From the NCBI RefSeq assembly GCF_026914185.1, contig NC_070563.1, forward strand, positions 7,709,001-7,773,000: a DNA stretch of 64,000 nt, read 5' to 3'. Origin of the DNA: Puccinia triticina (lineage: Eukaryota; Basidiomycota; Pucciniomycetes; Pucciniales; Pucciniaceae). Positions 1-11,708 of this stretch are shown here, piece after piece; position 1 is the stretch's first letter; each line of letters opens with the position of its first letter. Under the pieces are notes generated by a model. The model had not been told where the DNA came from. It did no database searches and saw nothing but the letters and a program-made list of their open reading frames with translations. The translations under genes were made by a program, and so were the position numbers.

Positions 1-2
1 CT

Positions 3-3000
3 ATCGGATCCCTACTATCTGATGGCTTAGGATCCCTGTTTCAAAGCAAGTTATGTCAGAGTTGGAGGGACGGAAGCTTGTGGTGCATGACAAAGTATAA
101 ACCTGTAGCAAAGAAAATCAGACCAATCAATCAACCAATTCCACAAGCACTGAATCCACCTCTTCAAAGACCACCGCTATCACGAGATCCCTACCAAACG
201 CCTCTTACACCTCATCCACTGGACTTTAAGCCTACCGCTAGGATTACGGAAGAACGCTTGAAGGTAGTAAACTTTGGACCCGACGGATGGCTGTGGGAGG
301 AGGAATTAAAATTATTCAAGCATTTAATCGTGATTCAAGAGAAAGCTGTGGCCTTCACGCCAGAGGAAAGAGGACTCTTGAAACATTCATATGGTTTACC
401 CTATGTCATACCGGTAATTGATCATGTACCATGGCAGAAGAAACCAATTCCAATCCCAGCAGCAATCAAAGACGAATACGTGGAGCAAGTACGGGAACGG
501 GTACGGAATAAACTCTACGAGCAATCAACATCAAGTTACTCTAGTCCGGTTTTTTGCGTACTCAAACATGACGGGAAGTTAAGGATAGTCCACGACTTAC
601 AAGAAATGAATAAGGTCACCATCAAAGACGCAGGACTACCGCCTGCAACAGAAGAGTTTGTGGAATCCTTTGCCGGGCGAGCCTGTTATGGATTGGGTGA
701 TATTATGGGAGGATATGACGAAAGAGAATTGGCCCCGGAATCGCGACCTCTCACCACCTTTGATACTCCACTAGGAAGATTTCAACTCACCAGACTTCCG
801 CAGGGCGCAACCAATTCAGTAGCAGTGTATCAAGCACAAATGATGTGGATTCTCCAGGATGAAATACCCGACCACGTAGGCGTATTTATTGACGATGGCG
901 GTATCAAAGGGCCAAGTTCCACATACAATGATGAAGTTCTAGAAGAGAATCCAGGAATCCAACGTTTTATCTGGGAATACGCTCAAACACTGGAAAGAAT
1001 ATTGTTCCAAATTGAAGAAGCGGGACTCACTATCTCAGGAAAAAAGTTTGCATGCTGTGTACCTGCCTTGGATATTGTGGGTCATGTGGTCTGCAAAGAA
1101 GGACGAAGGGTTTCGGATCAGAAGAAGAATAAGATAACGACATGGCCAACTCCCAATAACGTCACGGAGCTCCGAGGCTTCATGGGAATCGTAACTTACG
1201 TCAGGATTTTCGTCAAGAATCTGTCCGAAATAGCTGCTCCACTCCGAAGGCTGACACAAAAGGACGTAGAATGGCTCTGGGACGAAAGCTGTGACGATGC
1301 CTTCAATCAGCTGAAAGAGATAATTGGAGAAGATATCACCCTGAAGAACCTTGATTATTCGAAAGACGCAGGGCTTATTTTTTTAGCAGTGGACTCCAGT
1401 TTCATTGCGGCCGGTGCAGTACTTTCACAACAGGAGCTTGAGACCGGATTAAATTGACCAGTATTATACGAATCGATTGTGTTTTCGCTGGTTGAGTCAA
1501 AATATTCACAGCCTAAACTAGAACTCTGTGGGGTGGCACGAATCCTGAAGAAATTACAAACGCTCTTATGGGGTCAACATTTCAAACTCCAAGTGGACGC
1601 ACAGTCTTTAATTCAGATGATCAACTCGCCTTCACTTCCCAATGCCCCCATGACAAGATGGGTAGCATTCATCCAACTTTTTTCGTTCGAAATGGTGCAT
1701 AAGCCAGGGAAAACGTTCACAATGCCAGACGCCTTGTCCAGACGCCCAATAAGCAATGAAGAGGAAGAATTCTACAATGATACGGAAGACTTTGACGAGG
1801 AAGAACCCCTAATCAAAGCCTGCTCATGGTATAACATAATTTCAGCCTCAATGGAACTATTGGAGTGGGAGGCTTCTGGTTTCTGGACAGACCTCAAATA
1901 TTATCTACAAACACTGCAGAGACCCTGTTCTATGTATCTGGAGGATTTTCAGAAACTTAAACGAAAATTGGTTAACTATTTTATCCAGAATGGACGACTC
2001 ATGAGAAGACATTCACCCATGCCACAACTAGTGATCTCCAAGATATCCTACCAGAGCAAGTTATTACGAATGGTTCACGAAGATCTAGGTCACCGGGGAC
2101 TTGAGGAAACATACCAGCGATTAGTCTGCCGATTTTGGTGGCCAAGTTTGAAGAAAAAAGTCAAATTATGGGTTCATAGCTGCGAACCTTGTCAAAAGAG
2201 GGACCCATTAGTTCCACAAGAAATACGGCACCCCACAGGAGAGAGCAGCTTATTCGGACGAGTAGCTTTGGACGTCTGTCATGTCAAAGCTGGACGGTAC
2301 AAGTACTTGCTGGTAGCACGGGATGATTTGTCTGGATGGGTTGAAGCAGCTCCTCTGGTGAAACTGACAGCCGCAACTATTGGAAAATTTCTCCTTGAAG
2401 AATGGGTCTATTGATATGGCGTAATCAAAGCGGTGACGGCAGACAATGGACCGGAATTCAAGAATGAATTCATCAAAGCAGTCGAAAAGATTGGAGCAGC
2501 ATTTAGGCCTCCTACACCTTATTATCCTGAAGCCAATGGTATGATTGAAAGAGGACACCGACCCATTAAAGACACCCTAATCAAGATGTGTGGCAAATCT
2601 GGTGGGAAATGGAGGGAATATCTGCCTTTAGTACTCTTTGCTGACAGAATTTCGACAAAACGCACAACGGGATATTCACCTTACGAGCTGGTGTTCGGCC
2701 AGAAAGCGGTTCTCCCGGTTGACTTGGAAATGGACACTTATCTGGGTATTGATTGGACTGAAGTCAGCACCACAGAACAACTCTTGGAGGCAAGGACTAT
2801 GCAACTGGAACGTCGAGAAGAAATTCTAGGAATAGCTCACGAAAAGTTGATGAAGGTCAGAAATTCATCTGTTCGATACTGGGATCAACGAATGGCAGCA
2901 AGACTTCAGAAGCCGTTAGATCCAGGAGAACTAGTTTTGGTCTACAACAAAAGCCTGGAGGATCAGTGGGGAAAATTGTTTGCAAATCGATGGAACGGAC

Positions 3001-3236
3001 CTTTTCGGATCAAGCAACAACTACCCAAGGGTTCCTATATCTTGGAAGAATTGGATGGGACTGAACTCAAGAGGGCTTATGCAGCTTCACATATCAAACG
3101 GTTTTACCCTCGAGGACGTGAACTAGCAGACATTCAGGAGGATGAGGATCCATCTCAGCCGGAGTCTGCAGACGACAAAATGGAGGAAGTATCTGGCAAC
3201 AGTTCGGATGGTGGATCATCAGATGGCTCTGACTGA
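3..3236 (+). pseudogene. Ty3/gypsy retrotransposon polyprotein, 5'-truncated by the window edge
   Basis: The reading frame is open from the left edge, so gag and probably the protease lie outside the window. Reverse transcriptase is visible at about 540-1000 (motifs RIVHDLQEMNK, LTRLPQGATNS and the catalytic FIDD at about 887-898). RNase H follows (AVDSSF, then YSQPKLELCGV and HKPGKTFTMPDALSRR up to about 1745). Next come the integrase H2C2 zinc-binding segment (about 2075-2200, GHRGLEET to CEPCQK), the integrase core (ALDVCHV, TADNGPEF, and the glutamate in EANGMIERG) and a GPY/F-like C-terminus ending in an acidic Ser/Gly/Asp tail. All three parts share one frame, interrupted by TGA at 1455-1457 and 2412-2414. 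Both TGAs could arise by C-to-T change in CGA. The element is therefore probably inactive. No 3' LTR is recognisable after the stop. Confidence 0.9.
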
Positions 3237-3412
3237 GCTGGATTACACCTACCAGGGTTGTTGTTTAAGTTGGGGAAGGAAAGAAGGCCTGCTCCTGACA
3301 AAGTCACTCTTTAAATGATTTCAATTGTCAGTTCAGTGGATATCAGGACCAGCTTTTCAAACCACAGAAAAAAAAAAAAAAAAAAAACTCAACATAAAGT
3401 CATTAATAAAAA
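3237..3412 (+). other. Ty3 3' tail and A-tract
   Basis: This short non-coding stretch follows the integrase stop and ends in about 20 consecutive A residues (3367-3387), then an AT-rich segment up to the terminus of the next transposon. No LTR pair or polypurine tract is evident, so the 3' end of the Ty3 element was probably lost or replaced. Confidence 0.5.
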
Positions 3413-5018
3413 CGGACTTACTTCGCGCACTGCGAAAAGCTCTTCGCGCACTGTGCAGTGCGCGAAGTTTGCAAACACTTCGCGCACTGCGCGTGAAGGG
3501 CGCAACTTTTTCAAATTATTTTTTGACCAATCAATAGAAAAGCTTCTTATTGTCCTCTGTGAATTTATTTGGAGTTTTTTGAAGCTTCCTTGTATGCTTA
3601 AAAATCCCACCAATAAAAAAAACAAGTACAGCCATTTGGGGACCTGGAATTCATATTCCCACCAGTCAAAAAATCCAAGTTTATTAAAATCACAGAAACC
3701 TGGACTTCAAGATCTAAGTTTTTGCCTATGCTCATTTGCAATGTTTTCTTAAAAATTTTAATAATCCCCAAATACCCTGTAGGGCACCTCGGATTGACCC
3801 TCCAGCTTGTGCCACAGCAACAAGCAAAAGTGGGCCGGTCAAGCTTAATCTCAAGGGGGGCCTAATCAAATGATTAGCGCGCTCCAGGGAGGGGGTAGGA
3901 CGAAACCGGATCCCCTGCCGCTAAACACCATCATTCGTTTGTCCTTTTAAACACCATCTCACCCAAATCAACCCGACAAAATGGCCCACATGCACCCGTG
4001 TCAACCTACCTCAACCTCATCGCCACTATTTCAACTACCAACTTGGACCCGTTTCTCATGAAAACCCAGCCGCATCCACAAATACTGATTTTTTTCTCGC
4101 CTCTCGCGCACAATCCTTGTTTAGTAGCGCCCAATCAGCCCACGACTTTGCCGTAACAACCACGACCCCTGATAAGTGCAGCCGCAGGGCTTCATATTTC
4201 CTGCTCGCCGGACAAATTGGCCCCATCCCTAAGGCACCCGCGCCACTAATTATAACCACCCGCTCAACTAACATGTAAGGTTTTTTGCACCAGTCGTTGA
4301 AGCCCTCCACCTTTTTGGACCCGTGTCCTTTCAAACTCCAGGTGTTTTCCTCCGAATCACCCTTTTTTTCTCGACCCGAGCACAACCACCGTGCAGTAAC
4401 GGCAAACTCGCCCACCACCATCGTTGACATAACAACGACTCGCCCTGAGCGCAGACCGCAAGCTTCATGTCTTCTGCTCCCCCTCAAGTCGGCTCCACCC
4501 CAAAGACACCCACGGCGTTAACAACCATTCGCTCAATTACAGTTAAGTTCCCTGAACTCTTCGTCCAATCACCCGGCAACACCCACTAGGCACCAACAAC
4601 TGCTCTTCCTAATCTGCCTCGACAAAAATACAGCTCATAGCCAGTTCAGCCCGCACATCTTCCCTCCCGCTGAGCTCACCTAAACTAAACCGCTCCTCCG
4701 CGGCATTGGTCGCTTTGACTCCCGTCGCTCAAGCCCCGCTTAGGCGTTCGAGCCTATTGTCGAATCATCTGCGAACGACTCACTGAGCATCAACTGGAGC
4801 CCTCAACCCCCTAACAACACACTTGCGCCAAATGATCATTCCTCACATCGTCCTGCGTATTTAAGAAGCTCTTCCCCCCCAATGGCATACTCGACCAGAT
4901 CCCATTTCAATCTACCCTACAACCGCCCCAGTTAAGATCCACTTCGCCATCTCGATCAACCTCCCCTACTCCTAACAACCCGGTTCAATTCCACTCTGTT
5001 ATCTCCAAAAACCTCAAG

Positions 5019-5426
5019 ATGTCGCTCAACCGCACCCCAAACCACCCCACCAACATGACAGGCTTATTCAAGCCGCTCGGCAAGGTTAGTTTTTGTCATC
5101 CACTCCCACAAAGTCTCCCTGCTGACATTATATTGCAGTCTGTTCCCGAAGCCATCCGGGCCAACCAGTACGGCAATGTGGCCACCCCAAGTTTCTTGTC
5201 GTGCGGCGGGATCATGAACAACAAGAGCAAAGACTTTGAGATCAAAGTGACTACTAACACGGCCCTTAACAACATCCTTGATTCAAAGAAGTAAGTGCTC
5301 TAAAGCTCCCGGCGAACGCTAATTTCTCCTCATCATCTATCCTGTTTTGTGGCGATATGAGTGTTATTGATTTCATTGTTTGGTATATGCTTCAGGTCGA
5401 TGGGTATGGGGATTGTTGGGTGTTGA
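5019..5426 (+). CDS. Small three-exon gene inside the TIR transposon, function unknown
   Basis: Exons 5019-5084, 5139-5290 and 5396-5426 join in frame to give 82 residues. Both introns have good splice signals (GTTAGT...TTGCAG and GTAAGT...CTTCAG). The start ATG follows CTCAAG after a long CT/C-rich leader that contains TATTTAAG at about 4858, a possible TATA element. The protein has no signal peptide or membrane segment. Its middle is polar (NNKSKDFEIKVTTNTAL) and the C-terminus is MGMGIVGC. I recognise no family. Its position inside the inverted repeats suggests capture by the transposon. It could be a truncated copy of a longer host gene, because the third exon ends after only ten codons. 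Confidence 0.45.
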
Positions 5427-6480
5427 ATTTTTGACCTAACCGGTGGCCACGTGGTTTTAACATCATCCTCAAGGGGGAAGACCCGAGCCGTGAATGAGGA
5501 GAAGCCGCGGAGCTGATAGGGCCAAGCCGGCCTTGTGGTGGATGACGAGACGTACCTTGTATTCAAGGAGTCCTGTCGCCATGGACGACCTATAATAGTG
5601 TTTTGGGACGACTGGGAGAGCCCTGCGGTGGGTTGAATTGGTTGGGCCATGGCGATGTCGTCGCGCGGCGGGTGAACAGATGGTCTTGGCAGCGGTGCCT
5701 TTGGGGTCGGGCCTAGACGCTTGACATTGTCGTGCGAAGTGAGTTCGGCGGCCTCAGTTGAATCGCAAGGGATTTTGTTTCGAGGAGGCGAGTGACGCGA
5801 CAATGTGGAGACTCAACTTCAACATGTGTATGCGCACCTTTGGCGGGTGTTGGTCGGCGCTTGGCGGTTGGTAGGACTGCGATTAATTGTCTTGCCATGA
5901 CTCATCGAGGCGTTCCACGCGGCGTTGACTGCGAGCTGACAGGTTCCGCATTTGTGTTGAGTGTCTGGCGGCAAGCTACAGTTGTGGTCGCTGGTGCAAG
6001 GGATGGTCAGGCTCATGATCTGGTTTAACCTGAGGGCTGAAAACCCTGTTTCTCCTCGCGGTGGACTCCCCAAATTACGGGGATTGAATTGTCCGTCGAG
6101 GGGCTGAGGTTGCATTACGGATGCAGTTGTTGTTCAATTGTGGCCGTTGAGAGGGGGGCAAACTTTGCTTAAGAGGGGCCCAAGGTGAGGGGTGGGGACG
6201 ACGGGGGGGTTTGGGGCGCGTTGGGTTGCAGCGGTGAAGCCGCTTTGTCCTCTAGTCCAAATAATTTAGTGAATAATGATACATATGAATTCAAACTTTT
6301 TAGAATTTTTTGGCCACTTTGTGCAAGAATAAGGCTTTCAAAAATTAGGAAAGTTCACCACTTACTGGCGCATTTTGGCATATCTTGAGAAACAGTTACT
6401 GGTTTTTGAAAGCCTTGTCCTTGTACAAAGTGGCCAAAAAGTTCTAAAAATTTTAAATACATGTTTAATATGATTCAATA
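5427..6480. other. GC-rich transposon interior without a supported gene
   Basis: Open frames of 60-156 codons exist on both strands, but none shows a domain, consistent splice structure or start context. An inverted repeat at about 6290-6460 (arms around TTTTTGGCCACTTTGT) could form a strong hairpin. Confidence 0.4.
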
Positions 6481-6824
6481 AATTAATTGGATTTTTTGGC
6501 CTGTGGGAATATGAATTCCAGGTCCCCAAATGGCTGTACTTGTTTTTTTTATTGGTGGGATTTTTAATCATACAAGGAAGCTTCAAAAAACTCCAAATAA
6601 ATTCACAGAGGACAATAAGAAGCTTTTCTATTGATTGGTCAAAAAATAATTTGAAAAAGTTGCGCCCTTCACGCGCAGTGCGCGAAGTGTTTGCAAACTT
6701 CGCGCACTGCACAGTGCGCGAAGAGCTTTTCGCAGTGCGCGAAGTAAGTCCGTAAAAAAATAACTAATCATCTTAAATTTTAGGGTTCTGGGGGTTTTAC
6801 AATTTTTTTGAGTTTTTTTTAGGA

Positions 6825-6849
6825 CTAGAGTTTAAAGCGGCTACGCCGC
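6825..6849 (-). repeat. Helitron-type 3' terminus, minus strand
   Basis: Read on the minus strand the sequence is a hairpin GCGGC-GTA-GCCGC (6849-6837), an eight-base spacer, then CTAG (6828-6825) followed by T. A short GC hairpin just before CTRR-T is the classical Helitron 3' end. The hairpin core and CTAG match the terminus at 58947-58974 downstream of the Rep-helicase gene. The Helitron body would extend to higher coordinates. Its 5' end was not located. Confidence 0.55.
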
Positions 6850-6918
6850 CGCAGGGTGGTGTTAGTGTGCCTCACAAATTAATTTCCAGATGGGTTATAG
6901 CAGCACTTTCCAGATTGA

Positions 6919-7085
6919 ATTTATTTGCTTGCCCGGATTCTTTTCAGTACTCAAATCAGAAAAAAGCCCACAGATACATCTTATTTGCTTGCCCAGATTC
7001 TTTTGAGCACTCGGAGCAGAAGAAAATTTGTCTCATTTGCTTCCGGATTCTTTTCAGAACTCGAAGCAGAAGAATCAATCAAAAA
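6919..7085. repeat. Three-unit degenerate tandem repeat (~55-60 bp)
   Basis: Three consecutive variants of a unit beginning ATTTGCTTGCCCGGATTC and continuing TTTTCAG-ACTC-AGCAGAA are visible. It lies just inside the proposed minus-strand Helitron 3' end. No coding role is supported. Confidence 0.6.
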
Positions 7086-7459
7086 ATAAAGATGTGTATA
7101 TATATCAACAGAACAATAATAAAAATGCTAAAGTCATGGTCATTCTCTATATCATTAATGTTTTAAGTTTTACAAAAACTGAGAAATATGCGTGTACATT
7201 CAGGCCATCATTCAACAACAAAAAGCGTGAGAAAGACAAGAGAAAGGTTTCAACAAAAGTCAGTTTACTAATATTATTGAGTAAAGATACATGGCCCACA
7301 AATGAAGACCAGAAGAAACGTATGTATTCCACCTGAGGTAATAGATAAGGATTAGAAATTGTAGTATCCTGTCCCCTGGCGTGTGACGCAGGAGTCGAGG
7401 GGGCCGACGCGCAAAGCAACACAGCATGAGACCTGTGACTGTGGAAAGGATCTGTTCAT

Positions 7460-9298
7460 ATAGATATATATGTAGTGTCTGTGGGTGGGGGTGCATATGT
7501 AGATGTGAGATAGGAAGAGGAGAGAGAAGAGACGACGACGAGCACGAGGCAACAGAGGAGCGCAGAGCCACAACTCTCCCCCCCCCCCCCTTTTTCTTGA
7601 CTTTCAACCGAGTAATCCATCAATATGAGCGCAATCAGAGACTCCCAAACTCGCTCTTGCAGAAAATGGAGACCATTACCACGGTGATTCGAGGTTCCTT
7701 GAGCACCAGCCCTGAAGTGGGACGCTTTCTCACACATGATCTTGAGGCCGCCGGCAATCGTGTCGTCCGCGGAAGGAGCAGCCTCTACCACAGGTTTGCA
7801 ACCGCTAGCAATCTGACCAATACAGGATTGAAGTAGTGTATGGACCTTGCCGACTGATAGTTTCATGCCTTGTTCCTGGGGACTGTACTCCTCATTCTCA
7901 GAGGTTTTCGACCTTTGCATGAGGGCAATAAGCGAGCGCCACGAAGCGTCAATTTCCGGGTTTTTCTTTGCCTTTGCGAGCTCTGCAATTGAGTCGAAGT
8001 CGATCAAGTCCTTGTTGCTAAAAAAAACATCATCACCATCGATCTGGGTGAGGCGGGGGCCTGAGTGGTCGGACAAATGTTAGCACCACCGAATAGGGGT
8101 GGGGAGCTTTGTGGAGGCCAGAGACTTACTGCAGCGGATGACTGATGCAAACTCCTTGGTGTTAGCTGCCTCAAAGAGGGCCAGCAACTCCGGAGAACTC
8201 CTTTTGAGCTTGAAAGTGCCGACCCTGAAACCGCCATTATCAAAGCAATTCTTGACTCGGTAGGCAATGACCTCCTTGACTATTGGAAGGAAGAGAGGGG
8301 AATTATCGACAGCTTTCCTTGCGATATGCGCCAGACCCTCATTGAGCTCCATCTCGTCTTTCAGGATCTCCAGTTGGTCGATGTTGCGGAGCAGGCCTAC
8401 ATGAGCAAGCAAAGCATAGATCAGCATTTTGTGATGATCTATGAGAATTGAGATATGCTAACCCTTTTTGCTGATTGGACGCCTGAACACCTCAATGCCT
8501 GTCATTGGCTCATCAAGCTTCTTCTTTCTTGAGGCGTCGCAAGCGGCCTGTGGATCACTTGCGCGGCTCTGGGATGCGGCCAGAGTAGACTGGGAATGAG
8601 TAGGGGCTGGCTCGAGGGGATTGGCAGCGTCAAGGGCAGGGGCGCTCCCGGTGGTGACTTGATGATTGGCTCCGGGGGTTAGATCGCATGTCCTCATGGG
8701 CACCTGATTTTCACAGACTTCCAATGGGCTGAGAAGAGTTGAGCCGAGGCATTGCCAGCCGGGGGCATGAAGATGATTTTAACCGGCTCTCTTCCATTGG
8801 AGGAGGCAGCCCCGGGGCTCGAAGGCCTTCGGATTGCCGAGTGATTGCTGAAGTCAAAGGTGGATGAGTCGTATTTTGCGTGGTAGCTGGGAGAGGAGAG
8901 TTCTTGGGGATCGTCGGCAGAATCAGAGGTTGCGCATGTTCTGAAGCCGAAACGCGACTGAAATTCTCCTTAACCGGCATAAATGGCGTTGGCCGGGGAA
9001 GATCCAACTTGGTATTCTTTTTACCATCTGAAGATGAAGAAGCCGTCAGCTGCGAGGGCAGCCCAAGCAAGGGTGTGAAATGCACGTACCCAAAGACAAT
9101 CGCATCCTCTTCGCAGCTGGGTTTGGGGATGAGGGTCGAGCAGACCCATCTAAAAGCCATTCCAATCAGTTTTCCGGTAAGGGCTAAAGATTGCCAAGTC
9201 GCTAGGATTAGAGGAGAGGGAATCTCACAAGTCTTAAAAACACTCTTTATGACATCCAAGGGGGTGTCAGGGGCTGGAGATGGGACTGAGGCACCCAA
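7460..9298 (-). pseudogene. Unrecognised multi-exon gene, probably a captured or degenerate copy
   Basis: Three coding blocks on the minus strand connect by plausible splicing. A Pro/Ser-rich block (9298-8711) shifts frame near 8724 into a block ending KKLDEPMTGIEVFRRPISKK (to 8462). This splices (GTTAGC...ATGTAG) to a helical block (from about 8404, LLRNIDQLEILKDE) and splices again (GTAAGT...CACTCAG, about 8130-8076) to a block starting PRLTQIDGDDVFF. The last block runs to about 7640 before low-complexity sequence. The frame break near 8724 suggests decay, although a missed intron is possible. I recognise no domain. The gene sits beside the Helitron terminus and a HECT fragment, which fits Helitron gene capture. 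Confidence 0.45.
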
Positions 9299-9299
9299 G

Positions 9300-9831
9300 T
9301 CTGTGCCTGGAGGAACAGATGACGGGCCGGGGGAGTCTGGCTCGGCAAACTGCTATTTGTCAAATGATAAACCAGCCATTAACATCAGTCAGGGGGAGGA
9401 GGTATACCTGTCTGGCATCTGAATACCCACCTCAGCGGCAGCTAGGAGTACCACCTCGTCCAACGAACCATAGGATCAGTCGCTCTCGTTTTGGGTCTCA
9501 AAGGAGTCAGGATACACCACAAGAGCAATTTCGGCTCCCTCGGACTGACAACCCGACGCCAATGGGGCACGCGTTGGGCTACCGTGGGGCAGCCCGTTGT
9601 CAGGCACTGGTACCGTCGTCGCCGTGTCACTCGACCGCGAATCCTACAAGAACGTCTATTGAGAGACCCAAATCAGCTCTTCATCCCAGAACAAACCAAA
9701 AGAAAGGAAGGGGGGGAGACACACCAAGAGTTTCCGCGGTTGCCAAGCTGATGTTCCGCTCCAACCTATCATCCCAACAAACCTCAAACAAGCACATCAA
9801 AAAGAAGGATGAAGGGAGGGGGGAACTTTAC
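9300..9831. other. Gap with no supported gene
   Basis: Short overlapping frames on both strands show no domain or splice pattern. The stretch separates the unrecognised minus-strand gene from the HECT fragment. The normal final exon of an Rsp5-type ligase was sought here and not found. Confidence 0.3.
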
Positions 9832-10690
9832 CTTGTTGGAGGTGGGATAGCGGGCAAGTCGAACCTGCTGAAGCATGTATGTGACTTAGGCAACTGGGTG
9901 ATTTCACCTGCTTTCTTGATCGTGAATCGACGAGGGCCATCAGATCCTTGGAGATCTTGGAACCCGTTAACGGGGATCCTAGATGTACCTAACTGAGGGG
10001 GGAGAAAGTGAATGTGCGTCTCTCAGCCCGCGCATTTTCCCACAAAAAAAAACAAGGGTGAGGGGGAGGGGGACTGACCAGTGGTGAAATGGAGCAAGCG
10101 GGATTTTTTCTTGGCAGGCCAGGCGCGGAGGCTTGCCAGAACCACTTGATGACTTGTTCGTTGGGCTGATATCCCCGATAATTGGTGTGTTTGATCCAGT
10201 CGTCCATGTCGATGTCCAACATCCCCCCGATTGGTAGCTCGAGCTCGCGCTTGTCAAAGACGTTGATCAGTTTCTACGGGATCAGCTCGTGGAAGCCGCT
10301 CAAGAAAGCCGGGAATTGCTCCACCACTCGCTTCCCGACCCGCCATTGAGTAATCAACTCAATGTACTCTCTCTTGTGTTCTCCTCAGTCACCTGTATGT
10401 TGCGGCGGCTCTTCTTCATATCTATCGTTACTTTGCCAAACTTCTCGACCTGGACCAACAACAAACTCTCAAGGACATCCGTGATGTCGTTCTCCCTACA
10501 AGAAAACATTTACTTCAGACCACCGTCCTTCTTTCCCCATATAAACACAAACTTACATCATCCATGTCAATTATCTCGGCTTCACACTCTTCATGTCAGC
10601 AGGAGCAACCTTCTTGAGTTTTGAGGATCATCTTGTAGAAACTTGTGATGAAATACACATCCAGGAACCTCCTAGAAAAACAACCTCAGT
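9832..10690 (-). pseudogene. HECT E3 ubiquitin ligase (Rsp5/Nedd4-like) C-terminal fragment
   Basis: On the minus strand the translation matches the well-known C-terminal half of the Rsp5 HECT domain. In order: RFLDVYFITSFYKMILK (about 10690), APADMKS (about 10600), ENDITDVLESLL after an intron, [69 protein letters not shown] and VIKWFWQ. After a second intron (about 10083-9989) come [20 protein letters not shown] and [15 protein letters not shown] with the conserved catalytic Cys context. Frameshifts fall after MILK and after EEN (a GAGAGAG tract), and an in-frame TAG follows FHELIP. The WW and C2 domains are absent, and so is the last exon. It is a dead fragment, probably copied from a host gene. 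Retained introns argue for DNA-level capture, not retroposition. Confidence 0.85.
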
Positions 10691-11700
10691 GTCAAACATC
10701 AAAAGAGAGAAAGACAATATAGACAAACCTATGGAAGATAGCAAAGGCAAGCATGCGACCGATGAATTTGGATCAATTGAGATGCTCAGTGTTCACCCCT
10801 CTGTGGGGATTGATTTGCTGCATAACAGAAGGAAAGTGAGTGGGGGAAAAAGGATCTGTGAGTTTTTGAGAGAGACGCACGAGGGTATAGTTGTTGACAG
10901 CCAAGTCCTCAAAGAGACAGTAGAATGGGTTGGATAGAGTTGGCGGGGGAGACTGGCATCTACAGCGCGAGACGGGCTGCGCCAGGGTTAGAATGGAGAG
11001 GGATGCGCCTGTTGTGGGTGAGCGTGGCATTGGGCCATTTCTGAATTGTCGTGCACATGGGAGTTCAGGGTGACAGGAGTGACATGTTGAGTTGTGCTGC
11101 AAGTGTGGCGCCACCGGGGCGGTGACGGTAGTGTAGGACAAGGTGTGGCCTGGCTGTGGTTTGGCGAAACGGGCAGTAATATCATAGGAGCAAGTGTGGC
11201 ATAGCTGTGGATTCGGGGAAACAGCCGGTGCGTGGTAGGTTATGTGCGTGAGTATATAAAGAGGAGGTTATGGAGTTGGTGGATCCGCAGGGGATTCGGT
11301 TTCGTCCGCCCCCTCCCTGGGAGCCCCCTAACTGCTTGGTTAGGCCCTCCCTGGCTAGTTTACCAACCGGCCCTCTTTTGCGCGTTGCTCCGGCACAGCT
11401 GGAGGGTCATCCATAGGGCCTTCGGGTCTTTGGGGATATTCAACGTGCCAAGTGAGATAAAGGGGCATTTTTTGCCCCATCTTTTGAGAAAAAAACACCC
11501 CAAAACTTAGATCTGCAGGTCTAGAATTCTGTGGATTTAAGAAAGTGGGATTATCTATTGATTTTTTTGAGAAAAACACGTTTTACCCCGGGTACTCTGG
11601 ACAAAAGATCAGTAACAACAAAAAAAAAAAACTAGGAAAGAAACAAACCAGAGGATCAGTATTGTGGGTGTAAGCAGGTGTAAAAAGAGGAGGAAACTCA
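10691..11700. other. Intergenic, no gene recognised
   Basis: A 114-codon plus-strand frame (10593-10937) overlaps the HECT fragment on the opposite strand and is most likely its shadow. The remainder shows no domain. Two near-repeats of GTGTGGC(C/A)T(G/A)GCTGTGG occur at about 11144 and 11195. Confidence 0.35.
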
Positions 11701-11708
11701 CGAAGGAA

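Larger units (their letters stand above)
3413..6752. mobile_element. 3.3 kb TIR DNA transposon carrying a small gene
   Basis: The ends are long inverted repeats: about 3413-3684 is the reverse complement of about 6480-6752, beginning CGGACTTACTTCGCGC and containing several CTTCGCGCACTG repeats. The same terminus bounds the element at 57479-58895. Flanking octamers (AATAAAAA and TAAAAAAA) resemble each other but are not identical, so the target duplication is unclear here. The interior has no recognisable transposase. It holds a C-rich promoter-like stretch (3840-4990), a three-exon small gene (5019-5426), a GC-rich stretch (5430-6250) and a hairpin-forming inverted repeat at about 6290-6460. 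This is the structure of a non-autonomous element that captured host DNA. Superfamily is not assigned. Confidence 0.8.

Noticed and set aside
7426..7836. 136-codon plus-strand frame
   Set aside because: It lies opposite the minus-strand coding block and is low-complexity at its centre.
10593..10937. 114-codon plus-strand frame
   Set aside because: It overlaps the HECT fragment on the other strand, has no domain and no splice support. It is a shadow frame.
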